From Bin5 sp965242905 (GTDB lineage Bacteria; Chloroflexota; Anaerolineae; Caldilineales; Caldilineaceae): a stretch of 64,000 nucleotides of DNA. The first letter of the stretch is position 1, and each line of letters begins with the position of its first letter. Location: assembly GCA_965242905.1 (NCBI GenBank), contig CBDETM010000002.1:5456001-5520000 (forward strand), in the 5' to 3' direction. Shown in pieces: positions 1 to 9,054 of the stretch. The position numbers and the translations under genes are program-made. The notes beneath the pieces are model-generated. The model saw only the letters and a list, made by a program, of their open reading frames with translations. It was not told where the DNA came from and ran no database searches.

Positions 1-110
1 TAGCGGCTATAGTATCTTCTCGTGCAATGTCCCCCGGATCCGCCTTGAGGTCGAGCCTACGTCAGGGCTCCGCCTAGTCTCTGCAAACACGAACTGAATC
101 GGTCAGGCGA

Positions 111-1058
111 ATGGCGACACTCCAGGATCAGCTCGCCACAACTTCCATGCAGAAGCAAAGGCCGTGGTATTACCTCAACGGTGAGGAGCGGCTGGCGTGG
201 CTGCTCGTTCTCCCCTGGATCATCGGATTCGTTGCCTTCCAACTGGGTCCGATGCTGGCCTCTCTGGTGCTCTCCTTAACCGAGTGGCGCATGTTCACTC
301 CGCCGCAATTCATTGGACTGGCGAACTATGCCGAAATGATTTCCGGCGATCCCCTTGTATTTCAAGCGTTTAAGGTTACCACGATATATTCCGTTGTATC
401 GGTGCCATTGCGCATCGCATTGGGCGTACTGGTGGCTCTATTGCTGAACGCCAGCGTGCGAGGGCTGGCGTTCATTCGCACCGTATATTATCTGCCTGCA
501 ACGGTCAGCGGCGTGGCAGTGGCGATGGTCTGGCTCTTAATTCTGAACGGTGATTTTGGCCTGCTAAACCGTGCGCTCAGCCTAATTGGAGTTGAAGGGC
601 CCTACTGGCTGACCGACACGAGAACCGTTCTGGCCTCATTTATCTTGATGAGTCTGTGGGGCGTGGGCGCCGGCATTATCATCTACCTTGCCGGTCTGCA
701 GGGTGTCCCTAATGAACTCTACGAGGCAGCAGAGGTTGACGGCGCAGACGACTGGGTGAAGTTCTGGAAGATCACGATTCCCATGATTTCTCCCGTTCTC
801 TTCTTCCAGTTCGTGATCGGAATGATCGACGCATTACAGGAGTTTGCAGGCCCATTTATCATGACGCAGGGCGGTCCGGGGAACGCCAGCCTTTTCGTGA
901 TGCTTTACCTTTTCAGGCAAGGCTTCGAGTTTTTCCAAATGGGATACGCCTCTGCACTGGCCTGGGTGCTTTTCGTCTACATCATGCTATTGACGCTTTT
1001 CATCATCCGCTCATCTGCAGTTTGGGTCTATTACGAAGGGGAAGTCCGAGGAAGCTAA
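111..1058 (+). CDS. Sugar ABC transporter permease (MalF/UgpA type)
   Basis: Inner-membrane permease subunit of a carbohydrate uptake ABC transporter; it would pair with the next gene to form the channel. The 315-residue protein has a short cytoplasmic N-terminus, about six hydrophobic segments beginning near residue 28, and the cytoplasmic EAA loop at residues 205-227 (EAAEVDGADDW then KFWKITIP), which docks the ATPase. The length is normal for the family. The next permease follows after 3 nt and a binding protein follows that, giving the order F-G-E. No ATPase gene is nearby, so a shared MsmK/UgpC-type ATPase encoded elsewhere is likely (inference). The substrate cannot be read from the sequence; the adjacent sulfatase suggests a sulfated sugar or its product. 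Confidence 0.93.
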   Translation: MATLQDQLATTSMQKQRPWYYLNGEERLAWLLVLPWIIGFVAFQLGPMLASLVLSLTEWRMFTPPQFIGLANYAEMISGDPLVFQAFKVTTIYSVVSVPLRIALGVLVALLLNASVRGLAFIRTVYYLPATVSGVAVAMVWLLILNGDFGLLNRALSLIGVEGPYWLTDTRTVLASFILMSLWGVGAGIIIYLAGLQGVPNELYEAAEVDGADDWVKFWKITIPMISPVLFFQFVIGMIDALQEFAGPFIMTQGGPGNASLFVMLYLFRQGFEFFQMGYASALAWVLFVYIMLLTLFIIRSSAVWVYYEGEVRGS

Positions 1059-1061
1059 GCA

Positions 1062-1922
1062 ATGGTCGTACGGTCAATCAGCGGGAGCCAAAGCCGAACC
1101 CGAGCCTTCAAGCTGACTTTCATTTATCTTGCATTAGCAGTGGGTATGGTCATCGTGATCCTGCCTTTCCTGTGGATGGTATCCACTTCATTAAAGACGC
1201 CCGCCGACATTTTCAAGATTCCGACGGTATGGATCCCAAATCCGATTGTTTGGGAAAACTACCCAAATTCCATGACGATTCTGCCGTTCGGCCGCTTCAT
1301 TCTGAACACGGCGAAGATCACCGGACTGGCGGTGGTGGGCGCCACGTTCTCCGGTTCGCTGGCCGCGTTCGCCTTCGCACGCCTTCGCTGGCGCGGACGC
1401 AACTTCATGTTCGTGCTGGTCCTGTCCACACTGATGCTGCCTTTCCAGGTCATCATGATTCCCCAGTTTATTTTGTTTCGCGAGCTCGAGTGGCTGGACA
1501 CCTATTTGCCCCTGGTGGTGCCGGCATTCTTCGGCGGCAGCGCCTTCAATATTTTCCTGCTTCGCCAATATTTCATGACAATCTCGCCTGAATTGGATGA
1601 TGCCGCCATAATCGACGGTTGCAGCCGCTTCGGCGTCTACTGGCGAATTATTCTCCCTCTGTCTAAGGCGGCCTTGATGACGGTCGTGATATTCATCGTT
1701 CAGAATCGCTGGCAGAGCTTCCTGGTGCCACTCATTTATCTGTTCGATCAGAAGAAGTACACGCTGGCGCTGGGCTTGCGACTGTTCCAGGACCAGTATA
1801 CGACGGAGTGGGAGTTGATGATGGCCGCGGCAACCGTGAGTATGGTTCCGGTGCTCCTGGTCTTCTATTTCGGCCAACGGTACTTTATTCAGGGTGTCGT
1901 GTTTACAGGAGTGAAAGGGTAG
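1062..1922 (+). CDS. Sugar ABC transporter permease (MalG/UgpE type)
   Basis: Second membrane permease of the carbohydrate importer. The 286-residue protein has a first membrane segment near residues 20-40, further hydrophobic helices, and a divergent EAA loop near residues 178-199 (DDAAIIDGCSRF followed by WRIILP), the contact for the ATP-hydrolysing subunit. It begins 3 nt after the stop of the MalF-like gene, so the two are almost certainly co-transcribed and translationally coupled. A 60-nt gap separates it from the binding-protein gene. Substrate is unknown. Long open frames on the opposite strand across this gene are high-GC shadows. Confidence 0.93.
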   Translation: MVVRSISGSQSRTRAFKLTFIYLALAVGMVIVILPFLWMVSTSLKTPADIFKIPTVWIPNPIVWENYPNSMTILPFGRFILNTAKITGLAVVGATFSGSLAAFAFARLRWRGRNFMFVLVLSTLMLPFQVIMIPQFILFRELEWLDTYLPLVVPAFFGGSAFNIFLLRQYFMTISPELDDAAIIDGCSRFGVYWRIILPLSKAALMTVVIFIVQNRWQSFLVPLIYLFDQKKYTLALGLRLFQDQYTTEWELMMAAATVSMVPVLLVFYFGQRYFIQGVVFTGVKG

Positions 1923-1982
1923 TCGCGCACCGCCTTGGTGCTGCGATAGAGCAAAAACGTTTTTCCACAAGGAGAAGAGAAG

Positions 1983-3326
1983 ATGTCTGAACAGTTGACG
2001 CGCCGCAGGTTTCTGCGCAATGCAGGTCTTGGCGCCGGCTCAGTCGTCATGCTGGCGGCATGCCAGCCAATGGCGGCCGACCCGGCTGGAGATGAAGGCG
2101 GGGCTGCGCCGGCAGCGGAATCGGTTTCCATCATTTCGATGACGTGGGGTCGGGCAGCAATGATGGAGGACGTAGCCGCGGCCTTCATGGAAAGCAATGA
2201 AGGGGCGATTGCAGTCGAAAACCAGACGTTAGGCTGGGGCGACTACTGGACCAAGCTGAACACTCTGTATGCCTCCGGGTCCCCGCCGGACTCCGCGTGG
2301 ACGCACACGGCCTGGGTACGCCCTCATGCCGTGCTGGGCGCGATCGAAGATCTGAATCCCCGTATCGACGCCTCGCCCGATTTTCCCGATGACTGGTACG
2401 AATCGGTTTGGGGGCTTTTCACTTTTGAAGGTGGACAGTACGGGACCAGCTGGGACGTCGGCGTGCAGGGGATTTGGTTCAACAGGACTCTCTATGAGGC
2501 GGCCGGCCTGACCGGTCCGGGCGTTGGCTCTACCTATGCAGATCTGCTGGAAGCGAGTCTAGCCCTGACGACAGACCGCGATGGCAACCATCCTTTAGAC
2601 GACGACTTCAACAAGCGCGAAGTTGCCGTCTGGGGCATGTCGAACATGGTGGACAACTGGGTCAACGAGATCCGCCCTCAGGCGGTGGCCTGGGGGACCG
2701 AGATATTCAATGAAGACGAGACCGAGTGTATTGTCAACTCCGAGGCGACGGTTGCGTTCCTCAACTGGTACCTTGACGCCATACAGACCCATGAAGTGCA
2801 TCCCTCAGCCGATCTGATTGAGGGCCTGGGCAACCTGTTCATATCTGGCAGTTCGGCTCTGATTTCCACTTTTCCCGGGATTATCGACCAGTTCGACGGC
2901 TCGTTCGAGTGGGAGATTTCGCCGTACCCGATGGGCGGAGACAGTGGAGCGCATACCCTCAATGTCGGAGGGTCGGCGTTCTCGATCCCTTCCGAGAGCC
3001 CTCACCCAGAAGAGGCGTGGGCGTGGCTGGAGTACAACGCCAGTGAGGAGGCCCACCGAATCTGGGCAAACACCGGGATTATCAATGCTCGTCGTTCCAC
3101 GTCGAAGTATGTGTTGGAGCAGCTCGATGTACCTGACACATTTGTGGAGTTCTATATGGACCGCATTGACGAGTTCGGCGTGCCGGTGTGGCAACACAAG
3201 AACCGGGCACAGATAAACACTGCACTAACATCTGCATTCGAGCTGGTCTGGCTAGGCGACCGTACGGTTATAGATGCGGCCAACGCCGTAAAGCCAGAGG
3301 TAGACGAACTGCTGGCCGACGCTTGA
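1983..3326 (+). CDS. Sugar ABC transporter substrate-binding lipoprotein (family 1)
   Basis: Extracytoplasmic binding protein that captures the substrate for the two permeases just upstream. The 447-residue protein starts with a Tat-type signal (twin arginine in RRRFLRN, residues 7-13) running into a lipobox LAAC with the lipidated Cys at 27, so it should be exported folded and lipid-anchored. The mature part resembles the extracellular solute-binding family 1 (UgpB/MalE-like), with aromatic-rich stretches typical of sugar sites. An AAGGAGAAGAG-type ribosome site lies just before the ATG. It is the third gene of the importer operon, with a hairpin terminator about 120 nt downstream. The Tat plus lipobox combination is common in Chloroflexota binding proteins (established knowledge). 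Confidence 0.92.
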   Translation: MSEQLTRRRFLRNAGLGAGSVVMLAACQPMAADPAGDEGGAAPAAESVSIISMTWGRAAMMEDVAAAFMESNEGAIAVENQTLGWGDYWTKLNTLYASGSPPDSAWTHTAWVRPHAVLGAIEDLNPRIDASPDFPDDWYESVWGLFTFEGGQYGTSWDVGVQGIWFNRTLYEAAGLTGPGVGSTYADLLEASLALTTDRDGNHPLDDDFNKREVAVWGMSNMVDNWVNEIRPQAVAWGTEIFNEDETECIVNSEATVAFLNWYLDAIQTHEVHPSADLIEGLGNLFISGSSALISTFPGIIDQFDGSFEWEISPYPMGGDSGAHTLNVGGSAFSIPSESPHPEEAWAWLEYNASEEAHRIWANTGIINARRSTSKYVLEQLDVPDTFVEFYMDRIDEFGVPVWQHKNRAQINTALTSAFELVWLGDRTVIDAANAVKPEVDELLADA

Positions 3327-3443
3327 TCCAAGTCACGAATCCTGTTTGGCGCCGGATGGGAAAGTTGGAAGGTAAACTGCCCTTTCGCGCTGGTACAAAC
3401 AAATCCTTCCGTCGGTCTTGAATTTCGTGTCTGTCCATCCGAT

Positions 3444-3482
3444 ACACCCCCTTGCAGGTTTCTCTGCCAGGGGGTGTGTTGT
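3444..3482 (+). terminator. Rho-independent terminator candidate after the sugar ABC operon
   Basis: A 9-bp stem (ACACCCCCT at 3444-3452 against AGGGGGTGT at 3469-3477) is extended inward, after one mismatch, by GCAG/CTGC (3454-3457 and 3464-3467) around a short loop. It is followed by a T-rich stretch containing two interrupting G residues. It lies between the binding-protein gene and the sulfatase, so the sulfatase may be a separate transcription unit or receive only read-through. Confidence 0.6.
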
Positions 3483-3503
3483 TTCCAAAGATGAGGATCA
3501 ATC

Positions 3504-4916
3504 ATGACCCGAGAAAGCCGCCCCAATGTTCTCCTGATCATGGCCGATGACCATGCCCCGGCCGCGTTTTCCACCTACGGCAGCAAGCTGAACAGCACGC
3601 CGAATCTGGACCGGATTGCCGCGGAAGGGCTGCGGTTGGACAGCTGCTTCTGCACAAATGCGATCTGTACGCCGGCGCGGGCGTCGGTACATACGGGGAA
3701 GTACAGCCATACGACGGGAATCAAGACGCTCAACGACGTCATAGATCAGACCAAGGAGACTACGCTAGGGATGCTTTTGCACGACACCGGTTATCAGACG
3801 GCGTTTGTTGGCAAGTGGCATCTTGGGCACGGTGGGAACAGCGACCCGGCGGGTTACGATTTCTGGAGCGTTTTGCCTGGGCAGGGGCGGTACTACGACC
3901 CTGAGATGACGGAGATGGGTGAGCCGGTTGTGGAGAGGGGATATGTGACGGACGTACTGACGGACAAGGCGCTGAGCTGGCTGTCGCAGCGAGACAAGGA
4001 TCGTCCTTTCTTCCTGGTTTGCGCGCACAAGGCGCCTCACGATCCGTTTCAGCCCCATCCGAAGCACCGGGAGCTGTACGCGGATGAGACGATTCCCGAG
4101 CCGGCTACCTTTCACGACGACTACCGGAATCGGGCGGCCGCGGCCAGTATGGCGACCGAACAGGTGGCGCTGATGCATCTGAAGAACCATGTGCCCGACG
4201 CGGTGCCCCATGGGCTGTCTGCTGGGGAGCAGAAGGCGTGGAACTACCAGAGCTACATGCGCAACTACCTTCGCTGCGTCGCTTCTATCGACGAGAATGT
4301 GGGCCGTCTGCTGGCGTACCTGGAAGAGAACCAGATCGCCGAGGACACTATCGTCATCTACAGCTCGGACCATGGCTTTTTCCTGGGGGACCACGGCTGG
4401 TATGACAAGCGATTCATGTACGAAGAGTCGATTCGCATTCCATTTCTGATGCGCTACCCGCGGGCGGTCCAGGCTGGTGTGACCAGCGAACGGATTGCGC
4501 TGAACGTAGATTTTGCGCCGACCATTCTGGACTATGCGGGTGTTCCGGAACCGCAGGATATGCAGGGCCGGAGTCTTCGTCCGCTGGCGGAAGGCAGGGC
4601 ACCATCGGACTGGCGGCGTTCGATGTACTATCGGTACTGGATGCACCTGGCACACTTCAACATTCCGGCCCATTACGGGATCCGAACTGAGCGGTATAAG
4701 CTGATCTACTACTATGGGGAGGCTCTTGGCAGTGCGGGCGCTATTGACGAGCCTACAGAGCCGGAGTGGGAGCTTTTTGACCTCGAAGACGATCCGAGGG
4801 AGATGCATAGTGTCTATCATGAACCGGGCAACGCCGGCCTGGTAAGCAAGCTCAAGGCGGAACTTGAGCAGTTACAGAGGGAATTGGGTGACCAGCCGTG
4901 CGACAGAGGGCGGTAG
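3504..4916 (+). CDS. Sulfatase (arylsulfatase/N-sulfoglucosamine-type hydrolase)
   Basis: Hydrolyses sulfate esters. The 470-residue protein has the N-terminal metal-binding DD pair (MADDHAP, residues 15-16) and the formylglycine motif CTPAR at residues 55-59, where Cys55 must be converted to formylglycine by a maturase not seen in this window. The downstream GKWHLG and SSDHGFFLGDHGW motifs supply further metal and substrate ligands. No signal peptide is evident, so it appears cytoplasmic, which fits import of a sulfated sugar by the preceding ABC transporter followed by intracellular desulfation (inference). A good GATGAGGATCA-like ribosome site precedes the ATG. The exact substrate cannot be deduced. 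Confidence 0.93.
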   Translation: MTRESRPNVLLIMADDHAPAAFSTYGSKLNSTPNLDRIAAEGLRLDSCFCTNAICTPARASVHTGKYSHTTGIKTLNDVIDQTKETTLGMLLHDTGYQTAFVGKWHLGHGGNSDPAGYDFWSVLPGQGRYYDPEMTEMGEPVVERGYVTDVLTDKALSWLSQRDKDRPFFLVCAHKAPHDPFQPHPKHRELYADETIPEPATFHDDYRNRAAAASMATEQVALMHLKNHVPDAVPHGLSAGEQKAWNYQSYMRNYLRCVASIDENVGRLLAYLEENQIAEDTIVIYSSDHGFFLGDHGWYDKRFMYEESIRIPFLMRYPRAVQAGVTSERIALNVDFAPTILDYAGVPEPQDMQGRSLRPLAEGRAPSDWRRSMYYRYWMHLAHFNIPAHYGIRTERYKLIYYYGEALGSAGAIDEPTEPEWELFDLEDDPREMHSVYHEPGNAGLVSKLKAELEQLQRELGDQPCDRGR

Positions 4917-4956
4917 TTCCCGCGCTGTCGGATTTTCGCCAGGAGTAGCACCACGA

Positions 4957-5121
4957 GGGCACCCACAAGGGGTGCCCGTACGGGGGGACTCTGTCAGGAT
5001 TGCGCACTTGAGGGATGCGGGCCTGGGCACCCACAAGGGGTGCCCCTACGGGGGGTTTGGCAGGTTGGCTCGTTTTGGGCATGCTGGCTTGGGCACGCAC
5101 GAGGGGTGCCCCTACGGGGGG
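4957..5121 (+). repeat. Three dispersed copies of the GGGCACCC/GGGTGCCC palindrome
   Basis: Three near-identical 31-bp units at 4957-4987, 5025-5055 and 5091-5121. Each is stem GGGCACCC, loop ACAAG, stem GGGTGCCC, tail CTACGGGGGG (the first copy has GTAC in the tail, the third has GCAC/GAG variants). They lie between the convergent sulfatase and hydroxyacyl-CoA dehydrogenase genes. The loop and tail match the GGGCAGGC/GCCTGCCC palindromes elsewhere in the window although the stem differs. Such units are dispersed REP-like elements; a terminator-like role between convergent genes is possible. Confidence 0.85.
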
Positions 5122-5180
5122 ATGGCCGGGGGCGGAGGGAGATCTGAACGGGCACTGGTCACCGAGCTTTGGCCTACAGA

Positions 5181-6143
5181 TCATTCTGGAAGCGAATTCT
5201 TGAGCCGGAGGAGTTCTACAAGGCCGGAATCGCGTATGCGGGCAAGTTGGGCCGGGGATCTTCCCGCAGTTGCATCTTCCACTTCGTTAACTAACTTGGT
5301 AATCAGTTCTTCAGTCAGGCTTGGTTCCCCCAGGGTTTGCCAGCGGGCCTCCTGTGACGGCCCCAAATGATGCATGTAATGGGCGAACCCTTCGTTTCCC
5401 CCTGCCAGATGATATGTTGTGAATGGGCCTTGGAATGCCCAACGCAGGCCAGGGCCTTGGGTGATGACCTCATCGACGTCTTCCACGGTTGTGATACCCT
5501 CTGCCACTAAGTGGACCGCCTCTCGGAATAGGGCGGCTGCGAGCCGGTTTGCGATGTGGCCGTAGGCCTCCCTTTTCATTCGCACCGGCGCCTTGCCGAG
5601 CTTCCGGTAGAACCCCATTGCCCAGTCCAAGACTTCGGGGGCGGTCTGCGCGCCGCCGGACACTTCCACCAGCGGAATCAGATGGGGTGGGTTGAAGGGG
5701 TGGCCTACCAGCAGGCGTTCAGGATGGCTGGCACCGGCCTGTATGTCGGAGGGAATCAGGGCGGTGGCACTGCTGCTGACGATTACCTGCGGACCGATCA
5801 CCGTTTCGAGCAGTCGAAACGTCTCTCGCTTTGTTTCCAGGCGTTCGGGGACATTCTCCTGCACGAATTCGACTTCTGCCAGCCCATCATTTATTTGGGT
5901 TGAGAAACGCAGGCGGCTCTGGTCGGAGGCGGCGGCCAGACCAATGTTCTCCAGGGCGGGCATCATGGCGTCGATGGCGCGGCGCAGATCCGTTTCCTCG
6001 CGTACCGGGTCGACCGCGACTACGTGCAGGCCGTTGGCCAGAAAGCAGGCTGCCCAGCTGGCCCCGATTGTCCCGGCACCGATGACAGCGACTGTATGGA
6101 GACGGTCCACTAGAGCGAGCCCTTCAGAAGGATATGGGTACAT
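5181..6143 (-). CDS. 3-hydroxyacyl-CoA dehydrogenase family protein
   Basis: NAD-dependent dehydrogenase of the 3-hydroxyacyl-CoA/L-carnitine/lambda-crystallin group; it would oxidise a 3-hydroxy acid or its CoA ester. The Rossmann motif GAGTIG occurs near the N-terminus, followed by an acidic residue in VVAVDP. The family-typical GHPFNPPHLIPLVEV stretch, whose first His belongs to the catalytic site, is intact. The ATG at 6143 is preferred; an in-frame GTG at 6173 would add ten residues. About 320 residues is the normal length for single-domain members, without the enoyl-CoA hydratase half of FadB-type fusions. It stands alone on the minus strand. The true substrate (acyl-CoA, carnitine or gulonate) is undecided. 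Confidence 0.88.
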   Translation of the reverse strand: MYPYPSEGLALVDRLHTVAVIGAGTIGASWAACFLANGLHVVAVDPVREETDLRRAIDAMMPALENIGLAAASDQSRLRFSTQINDGLAEVEFVQENVPERLETKRETFRLLETVIGPQVIVSSSATALIPSDIQAGASHPERLLVGHPFNPPHLIPLVEVSGGAQTAPEVLDWAMGFYRKLGKAPVRMKREAYGHIANRLAAALFREAVHLVAEGITTVEDVDEVITQGPGLRWAFQGPFTTYHLAGGNEGFAHYMHHLGPSQEARWQTLGEPSLTEELITKLVNEVEDATAGRSPAQLARIRDSGLVELLRLKNSLPE

Positions 6144-6279
6144 TTGCGTATTTCTTTTCCTTGAGGCCTTCACAGATGGCGCGCCGACCGCGCTGAGCTC
6201 CGACTTTGGATGACTATGCGCAATCGGGAGAGGTCCTGGCGAAATGACCTTAGTGGCAATCCTGCGGATTGGGAGAAGG

Positions 6280-7611
6280 TCACAGAGAAGAGAGAAATCT
6301 CTGCAGACGGGCCAACACTTCGTTCATTCCCGGGTGGTGGTCGCGGAGCAACTCTTCCTCGCTCGCAACGCTGGCAGCCGTTTCGATCAGTTTGGCCGCC
6401 TTTTCGTCTGTCTCAAGGTCGACGTAGCTGGAGGAGAGGCGAAGGGAGAGCTCTCCGGCCGGTGTGCCGAAGTCTGAACCGGGCAGCGCGGCGATTTGCC
6501 ATTCGTCAAGCAGGTAGCGTGCGAGGTCAACCGACGTATTGACGCCTAGGGATGCGAAGGGTTTGCGCCAGTGATCGAAATTGGGGAACAGGTAAAAGCC
6601 GCCGGTCGGTTCAGCGCAAGGGATGTCCAGTTCGGAGAGGCCGCGCCAGAGGTAGCGGGTGCGGGCGGCGTGCAGGGCGGTGCACTCTTCTACGTAGGCG
6701 GCGAGTTCGGCATCGTCAGAGTAGGCGGTGATTGCTGCATATTGGATGGGTGCGGAGGCGGTAGACCAGAGTTCGCTGCCGATTTTGGCGACGGCTTGGA
6801 GAAGCTGCTGCCCGCTGTCTCCGGGCGGTACCAGGGCGGTCCCCAAACGCCAGCCGCCGAGTGAGAGGTGCTTGCTCATGCCGCCGAGGACGACTGTTCC
6901 CTCCGGGTAGAAGCTGCTGATGGAGACATGCTCACGTCCGAAGGCGGTGAGTCCGTATATCTCGTCGGAGAGGACGAGGACCTGTTCCCTTCTGCAGATT
7001 TCGGCGATCTCTTCGAGGAGGGGGGGTTCGATCATCTGTCCGGTAGGGTTGCTGGGACTGTTGAGGATGAGCAGGTGCTGGCTGTGGGGGGAGTGCCTCA
7101 GGAGGCGGTGGAGTCGCGCGGGATAGAGCCGATGCCCGTCTTCAGGGCTGGCTGGCAGGCGGAGGACTGGGCGGTTGAAGAGGCGGGACTGGGGCTCGTA
7201 GCTCACCCATGAGGGCGTGTGAAGCACGGTGGCTCCGGCCAAGGCCAATTGGAAGGCGAACAGGAGAGACTTGCTGCCGGGGGCGACGATCACCTGGTCG
7301 GGGCGGATTTCGCGGTTTAGCTGGCGCGAGTGAAAGCGGGCGACGGCCTGTCGGAGCTCGGGAATCCCGGCGCTGGGCAGGTAGCTCTGGCGCGAGGCGT
7401 GCTCGACCAGGGCGCGGACTATGGCGGGATGGGCGGGGAAACGGGATTCGCCGAATCCAAGATGGTAGACGGTCTGGCCGTTTGCCCACATCTGGCGAAC
7501 GCGTTCGTTGATTGACAGGGTAGGCGAAGGGGCGAGACTGTTGCCGAGAGAGGAGGAGAGAGAGAAGTTCACTTGCGATCTTTGCGCATGGGGGATGCCG
7601 GCCTCATCCAA
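6280..7611 (-). CDS. PLP-dependent aminotransferase (class I/II)
   Basis: Fold-type I aminotransferase, probably acting on an amino acid/2-oxo acid pair. Visible motifs are SPSNPTG at residues 185-191, SDEIYG at 215-220 (the Asp pairs with the pyridine nitrogen) and GGMSKHLSLGGWRLG, where Lys247 is the expected Schiff-base lysine. At 443 residues it is slightly long because of an N-terminal extension. Its ATG at 7611 overlaps the stop of the upstream livF-like gene by 8 nt, so it is the last gene of the LIV transporter operon. That suggests it acts on the imported amino acid or amide (inference). Substrate specificity cannot be read out. Confidence 0.9.
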   Translation of the reverse strand: MDEAGIPHAQRSQVNFSLSSSLGNSLAPSPTLSINERVRQMWANGQTVYHLGFGESRFPAHPAIVRALVEHASRQSYLPSAGIPELRQAVARFHSRQLNREIRPDQVIVAPGSKSLLFAFQLALAGATVLHTPSWVSYEPQSRLFNRPVLRLPASPEDGHRLYPARLHRLLRHSPHSQHLLILNSPSNPTGQMIEPPLLEEIAEICRREQVLVLSDEIYGLTAFGREHVSISSFYPEGTVVLGGMSKHLSLGGWRLGTALVPPGDSGQQLLQAVAKIGSELWSTASAPIQYAAITAYSDDAELAAYVEECTALHAARTRYLWRGLSELDIPCAEPTGGFYLFPNFDHWRKPFASLGVNTSVDLARYLLDEWQIAALPGSDFGTPAGELSLRLSSSYVDLETDEKAAKLIETAASVASEEELLRDHHPGMNEVLARLQRFLSSL

Positions 7612-8307
7612 CCCAGAAGGCTTTTTCGAGGTCGGTAAATTCTTCGGCCGGCCCCTGGAATTTGTTGCGGCCGAGCTCCAGAACGTAGACGTAGTCGGCG
7701 ATTTTGAGGGCGGAGCGGATTTCCTGGTCCACGAGCAGGATGGTTAGGCCGTCGCGGTCGCGCAGATCGACGAGCATCTGGTAGACCTCTTCTGAGAGCA
7801 GTTTGGCTAGGCCGGCGGTCGGTTCATCGACGAGGATGAGTTTGGGGTCGGTCATGAGGGTACGACCGATTTCGACCATGCGTTGCATGCCGCCAGAGAG
7901 CTCGCCGGCGTTGGAGCGGCGGCGCGGGGCCAGATCGGGGAAGCGGTCGTAGTTTTCTTCGAGCTTGCGCTTGATGCGGCTCTTGTCATTCTTGAAGGTC
8001 CACGCTCCGAGCTCCAGGTTTTCCTCGACAGACATGAAGCGGAATACGCCGGGTTGCTGGGGAATGTAGGAGATTCCCATGTTTATGCGTTCGTGCGTGG
8101 GCACATTGACGATGTCCTCGTCGTCGAGGTGGATCTGTCCCTGGTTGGGGCGGAGAAATCCGTAGATGGCTTTGAGCAGGGTCGACTTACCCACTCCATT
8201 TGCACCGAGAACGGTGGTGATCTTGCCGCCTTCGGCCTGCATGGCGACGCCCTGGAGGATATTCAGGTCGCGGTAGTAGCCTACGTAGAGGTCATTGACT
8301 GCCAGCA

Positions 8308-8308
<1 letters not shown>
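7604..8308 (-). CDS. livF: Branched-chain amino-acid type ABC transporter ATPase (LivF)
   Basis: One of two cytoplasmic ATPases of a LIV/urea/amide-type importer. The 234-residue protein has Walker A GANGVGKST (35-43), ABC signature LSGGM (137-141) and Walker B LILVDEP (157-163). Length and the QQPGVFRFMSVEENL Q-loop region are typical of LivF. Its ATG shares one nucleotide with the stop of livG (TAATG) and its end overlaps the aminotransferase start by 8 nt, so it sits in a tightly coupled operon livK-livH-livM-livG-livF-aminotransferase. Family members import branched-chain amino acids, urea or short amides; which one applies here is not determined. Confidence 0.94.
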
Positions 8309-9033
<725 letters not shown>

Positions 9034-9054
9034 GGTTGCCACCGCTTTGTGGGT

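Noticed and set aside
3765..4820. 351-codon frame antisense to the sulfatase
   Set aside because: Same reasoning; composition mirrors the sense strand.
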